The position numbers and the translations under genes are program-made. From the NCBI RefSeq assembly GCF_001424165.1, contig NZ_LMOJ01000022.1:273882-337881 (forward strand): a DNA stretch of 64,000 nt, read 5' to 3'. Within the stretch, counting starts at the first letter, position 1. Each line of letters begins with the position of its first letter. A model generated the notes under the pieces. The model ran no database searches and had not been told where the DNA came from. It saw only the letters and a list, made by a program, of their open reading frames with translations. Below are positions 61,498 to 64,000 of this stretch, in pieces. The stretch is from Massilia sp. Leaf139. Its GTDB lineage: Bacteria; Pseudomonadota; Gammaproteobacteria; Burkholderiales; Burkholderiaceae_D.

Positions 61498-62404
61498 ACG
61501 TCCCTTTCGCAGTATGGGCCAAGGCCCGTTCGATCGCACCCAGTACCAGCGGCCAGGACGCCGAGCTCGCGGCGACTTCGTCGTAATGGCTGGCGCCCGG
61601 CAGGATCAGCACCTCGGCGCCGTCGCCGGCCTTGTGCGCCAGTGCCGCGTAATCATGGGCCACGCGCGGCGGCGAAATGGTGTCGAGTTCGCCGGTGACG
61701 AGGATGGTGTGGCTGCCGTTGGGCATCAGCTCGGCGGCGTTGGTGTCGCTGTAGACGTCGGGCCGCGCGGCGCTCGGCAGGCCGGCCAGCTCGGGCGTGT
61801 CGCGCCCGCAGCTGGTCTTGATCAGTTCGCGTTCGCGGCGCAGGTCGGCCAGGCCGCCCAGGCTGACCACGGCGCGCACCGGCAGCATGCGCGCGCGGTG
61901 CAGCGGGCTGCTCGCGGGAATGCGTGCGCGTCCGGCGATCCATTGCACCAGCTGGCCGCCGGCCGAGTGGCCGACCGCGACCACCCGCTCCAGGTCGAGT
62001 CCCTGGGCGCGGCCCTGCGACGCCAGCAGGTCGAGCGCGGCATGCATGTCTTCGTACATGCCGGGATAGCCGCCGCCCGCTTCGTCGACGCGGCGGTACT
62101 CGACGTTCCAGACCGCGATGCCGCGCTCGCGCAGGGCGCCGGCCATGTTGCGCAGCTGCTTGATGCCGCCGAAGCGCTCCGTCCAGCAGCCGCCGTGCAC
62201 CAGCACCGCGACCGGGAAGGGGCCGGCGCCCTGCGGCAGGAACAGCTCGGCGAATTGGGAAGGTGCGGGGCCATAGGCCAGGCGCACGGTGGGGGCGGGG
62301 CCGCTCAGGGCCATGTAGTCGTCGAGTTTCATCGGGGCGGCCGACACGAGCGCACAGAAGAACGTAGGCAACAGCGCGGACAGCAGCAGGCGTCGGATTT
62401 TCAT
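61466..62404 (-). CDS. exported alpha/beta hydrolase (BD-FAE/lipase-like)
   Basis: 312 aa from ATG 62404 (MKIRRLLLSALLP, signal peptide to about 23). Nucleophile elbow GHSAGG, oxyanion HGG (VLVHGGCW), an Asp candidate in TGELDTISPP and the His in GASHYDEV are typical of prolyl oligopeptidase/BD-FAE-like esterases. Its C-terminus is Thr/Ala-rich. The 3' end overlaps the ferredoxin gene by 32 bp, convergent. A TTGAAAAC box motif lies upstream at the divergent start. Confidence 0.88.
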   Translation of the reverse strand: MKIRRLLLSALLPTFFCALVSAAPMKLDDYMALSGPAPTVRLAYGPAPSQFAELFLPQGAGPFPVAVLVHGGCWTERFGGIKQLRNMAGALRERGIAVWNVEYRRVDEAGGGYPGMYEDMHAALDLLASQGRAQGLDLERVVAVGHSAGGQLVQWIAGRARIPASSPLHRARMLPVRAVVSLGGLADLRRERELIKTSCGRDTPELAGLPSAARPDVYSDTNAAELMPNGSHTILVTGELDTISPPRVAHDYAALAHKAGDGAEVLILPGASHYDEVAASSASWPLVLGAIERALAHTAKGTSTPAASPAAR

Positions 62405-62535
62405 GAGTGGAAAAGAGATTGAAAACATGAACTATACGCAAGTTTTCAGGATGCGCACGATTGAAAACTTTCCGGGTTCTTCCATGCTAGTCTGCGCAAA
62501 ACGTCAATGTTTTCAACCACCATGGGAGAACCATC
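62405..62535. promoter_or_regulatory. divergent region with four TTGAAAAC boxes
   Basis: TTGAAAAC occurs at 62419-62426 and 62461-62468, and its complement GTTTTCA(A) at 62442-62448 and 62509-62516. This gives two inverted pairs in 131 bp between the hydrolase and the small-gene cluster. That looks like a regulator binding array, though the AT-rich motif could be chance. Confidence 0.4.
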
Positions 62536-62715
62536 ATGAATGAATCGAAAGCCAACGACACGCAGAGCAAGCAGTCCGACCGCATGTCGGAAGAAGATCT
62601 GGCCAAGCAGCGCGCCGGCAAGCAGGACAAGAGCAGCCACGACCACATGTCGCGCGAGCGCGCCAGCACCGGGGAAGGCGCCGGCGGCGGCGCCAAGCAG
62701 AAGCAGAACCACTGA
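62536..62715 (+). CDS. small hydrophilic protein (59 aa)
   Basis: 59 aa from ATG 62536, after GGGAGAA at a good distance. Highly charged and polar (MNESKANDTQSKQSDRMSEE, then KQDKSSHDHMSRERAS), no membrane span, ends KQKQNH. It looks disordered, like many stress-induced small proteins. No family recognised. First of a cluster of very small genes. Confidence 0.6.
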   Translation: MNESKANDTQSKQSDRMSEEDLAKQRAGKQDKSSHDHMSRERASTGEGAGGGAKQKQNH

Positions 62716-62816
62716 TGACGCGGGCGCACGCCTGGCGTGCGCCGCCCATGTCCGTGCGGCGCGTGCCCTCGCGGCCGCGCCGTTTTCCGACCTGATTTTT
62801 TGAAGAGATTTTGCCG

Positions 62817-62987
62817 ATGAAGACCACCGATCCGCAGGACGCTGGCCGCGGCGCGCTGCGTGCGCATTCGACGCCCGAACCCGACCAGGCGCCGCCGACC
62901 ATTCCTGTTCCCGACGACGTGCCCGATCCGGCGCACGCCCCGGTCGAGGAACCGGTCATTCCCGAGCCGCCGATCCGCGCCGCCTGA
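62817..62987 (+). CDS. small Pro/Asp-rich protein (56 aa)
   Basis: 56 aa from ATG 62817, after GAAGAG. It is Pro/Asp/Ala/Glu-rich (PEPDQAPPTIPVPDDVPDPA) with no hydrophobic segment, so probably disordered and cytoplasmic. Codon use matches neighbours. It ends before a two-way terminator. No family recognised. Confidence 0.5.
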   Translation: MKTTDPQDAGRGALRAHSTPEPDQAPPTIPVPDDVPDPAHAPVEEPVIPEPPIRAA

Positions 62988-63013
62988 GCCCGGATTAGCT
63001 GCGGTACACAACA

Positions 63014-63037
63014 AAACGCCACGCTCAGGTGGCGTTT
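63014..63037. terminator. two-way terminator between small genes
   Basis: AAACGCCAC (63014-63022), loop GCTCAG, GTGGCGTTT (63029-63037). A-tract on one side and T on the other, so it can serve the plus-strand small gene and the minus-strand small gene that converge here. Confidence 0.8.
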
Positions 63038-63074
63038 GTCCTTCCAGCGATGGCGCGTGTCCTCGCCGCCGTGC

Positions 63075-63251
63075 TCAGCTTCCCGATTGCTGGCCCTCGC
63101 TGCCATTGGTGCCCTTGAGCGGCGGGATTTCCTTGATCATCTCTTCGGTTTCCTTTTCCGCGGGCGTTTTTTCGCCGCTGCCGATGTCGTCCTCGTGCAG
63201 GATGGCCCCGCCTTTGGCAGCAGGATCGGCCGGTTGTCGCGATTGGTTCAT
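63075..63251 (-). CDS. small hydrophilic protein (58 aa)
   Basis: 58 aa from ATG 63251, 6 bp after AGGAGGAA, which is the strongest ribosome site in this cluster. It reads MNQSRQPADPAAKGGAILHE..., then an acidic/Lys-rich middle (EKTPAEKETEEMIKEIP) and ends EGQQSGS. Hydrophilic and probably disordered. The site and codon use argue that it is real, though it is short and I know no family. Confidence 0.6.
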   Translation of the reverse strand: MNQSRQPADPAAKGGAILHEDDIGSGEKTPAEKETEEMIKEIPPLKGTNGSEGQQSGS

Positions 63252-63363
63252 GGTGCTTCCTCCTGAATCGATGTTGGAACAATCCTAACAGTCGTTTCGT
63301 GCCATCGGCGCGCAGTACGACACTGTGGCGATCTTGCTGAATCACACACAAAGTTACAATTAT

Positions 63364-63377
63364 GTTCGGTGCCGAAC
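63364..63377. promoter_or_regulatory. palindrome GTTCGG-TG-CCGAAC upstream of small membrane gene
   Basis: A perfect 14-bp palindrome that runs into another (GAACGTTC, 63374-63381), giving three GTTC/GAAC half-sites. A TATAAT box lies at 63400-63405, so a regulator could block or recruit polymerase here. Confidence 0.4.
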
Positions 63378-63444
63378 GTTCTCAAAGTATGGGTTTTTTT
63401 ATAATATCTGTTCACGGACGACACCAAAAACGATGGAGAACCAG

Positions 63445-63582
63445 ATGGGCAATTCGCTGCATAACAAGATTTACCTGGGCCGGAGCCGGGGCTTCGCATC
63501 GCGCCGCTTCCAGGGCATACTCGCCGTCGGCGCCATCGTCGGCGCCGGTTTGCTGTGGATTGCACTGCGCACCTTGCGCTGA
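63445..63582 (+). CDS. small membrane protein (45 aa)
   Basis: 45 aa from ATG 63445, which is preceded by GGAGAACCAG; an in-frame ATG at 63433 lacks one. It has a basic N-terminus (NKIYLGRSRGFASRRF) then one membrane span (GILAVGAIVGAGLLWIAL), so it should sit in the inner membrane with the charged part inside. A TATAAT box is 40 bp upstream. No family recognised. Confidence 0.55.
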   Translation: MGNSLHNKIYLGRSRGFASRRFQGILAVGAIVGAGLLWIALRTLR

Positions 63583-63677
63583 GCTGCGCCGAATCTCGGG
63601 CCGCTGGCCGCGTTCATTGGTTGCCGCCGCGCGTCACGGCGGTTACCATGGCGGCCCAGCAGATTGAATGAGCGGTA

Positions 63678-64000
63678 ATGAAGAACGAAAAACTGACGAC
63701 AGACGAGTACAACGCGCTCGAATTCATCCGGCGCGGTGCGCGCACCGACCGGGTCAATGCCTGCGTCGGGCGCAATGCGAAGCGCCTGTCCGGCTTGAAG
63801 ATGATTTCCTATGCCCGCGACGGCCGGGTCGACCTGACCGAAAAAGGCCAGCAGGTGCTGTTCCTGCGCGCCTGCATCGAGGCCTTGACAAGCCTGGCGC
63901 AAGATCCGCAGGCGGCCATCGACGGCGATGTCGCGCAATTCCTGATCCGCAAGTCGCACATCGCACCACGCGAGGAAGGCGGCTTCGAGGTCACGGCGCG
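63678..64000 (+). CDS. hypothetical protein, 5' part only
   Basis: Runs off the right edge; about 107 residues visible from ATG 63678. It starts MKNEKLTTDEYNALEFIRRG, continues with a short basic segment (RNAKRLSGLKMISYARDGRV) and a helical Leu/Ala-rich part. The pattern LSGLKMISYARDGRVDLTEKGQQVL is like a small winged-helix (strand, wing, TEKG) DNA-binding fold, but I do not recognise a family. GAATGAGCGGTA precedes it; a competing ATG at 63668 is in a different frame. Confidence 0.5.
   Translation, partial: MKNEKLTTDEYNALEFIRRGARTDRVNACVGRNAKRLSGLKMISYARDGRVDLTEKGQQVLFLRACIEALTSLAQDPQAAIDGDVAQFLIRKSHIAPREEGGFEVTA

Overview
The window comes from a GC-rich betaproteobacterium, most likely Oxalobacteraceae and close to Massilia, Duganella or Janthinobacterium. 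The evidence is strong GC codon bias, an acidic and Ala-rich RpoD, an unsplit hemC-hemD-hemX-hemY block, a nadE-PII pair, and dispersed GTAG-footed palindromes. I assign this from gene content and style; no marker was searched. I see no insertion sequence, prophage, CRISPR array or rRNA. The left-most gene (GIN/DUF2807 type) and the right-most gene run off the window.

Layout. 1-4.6 kb: RNA 2'-phosphotransferase KptA, a small DMT-type membrane protein, an orphan PilT-like ATPase and three small exported proteins. 4.6-6.5 kb: a two-gene c-type cytochrome operon (diheme then triheme). 6.6-7.9 kb: a ProQ-domain RNA-binding protein coupled to an RNase D-like exonuclease. 8.5-11.2 kb: rpoD. 11.4-16.4 kb: an outer-membrane protein, a chemoreceptor and a secreted GH10-like hydrolase. 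16.4-24.5 kb: ppc, divergent hemCDXY, and ppa. 24.6-26.5 kb: a secreted PA-domain metalloprotease with an overlapping partner gene. 26.8-35 kb: a minus-strand block of TonB-dependent receptor, alpha/beta hydrolase and branched-chain-type ABC importer (livK-G-F-H-M order), divergent from a LysR regulator, with matched palindromes between them. 36-45 kb: acetyltransferases, nadE-glnB/K, a TRIC-like channel, a bacteriophytochrome kinase, an Smr protein and trxB. 45.5-52.4 kb: ftsK, lolA, rarA, serS, then two tandem tRNA-Ser(CGA) genes that both lack their 3' end. 52.4-64 kb: a HAD phosphatase, a methyltransferase, a YpfJ-type metalloprotease, an alcohol dehydrogenase with a His-rich partner, an M4 protease, an M23 peptidase, an L,D-transpeptidase, a ferredoxin, a hydrolase and a run of very small orphan genes.

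Most of the window is chromosomal housekeeping DNA. Features that ordinary annotation does not explain are: the duplicated, promoter-equipped but truncated tRNA-Ser pair with a REP doublet between the copies; a four-hairpin stretch just downstream that contains a T-arm-like hairpin; the REP/REPIN family scattered through intergenic gaps; the LysR/TonB receptor/hydrolase/ABC block with two identical-architecture operators; and the small-gene cluster near the right end with its own palindromic control sites.
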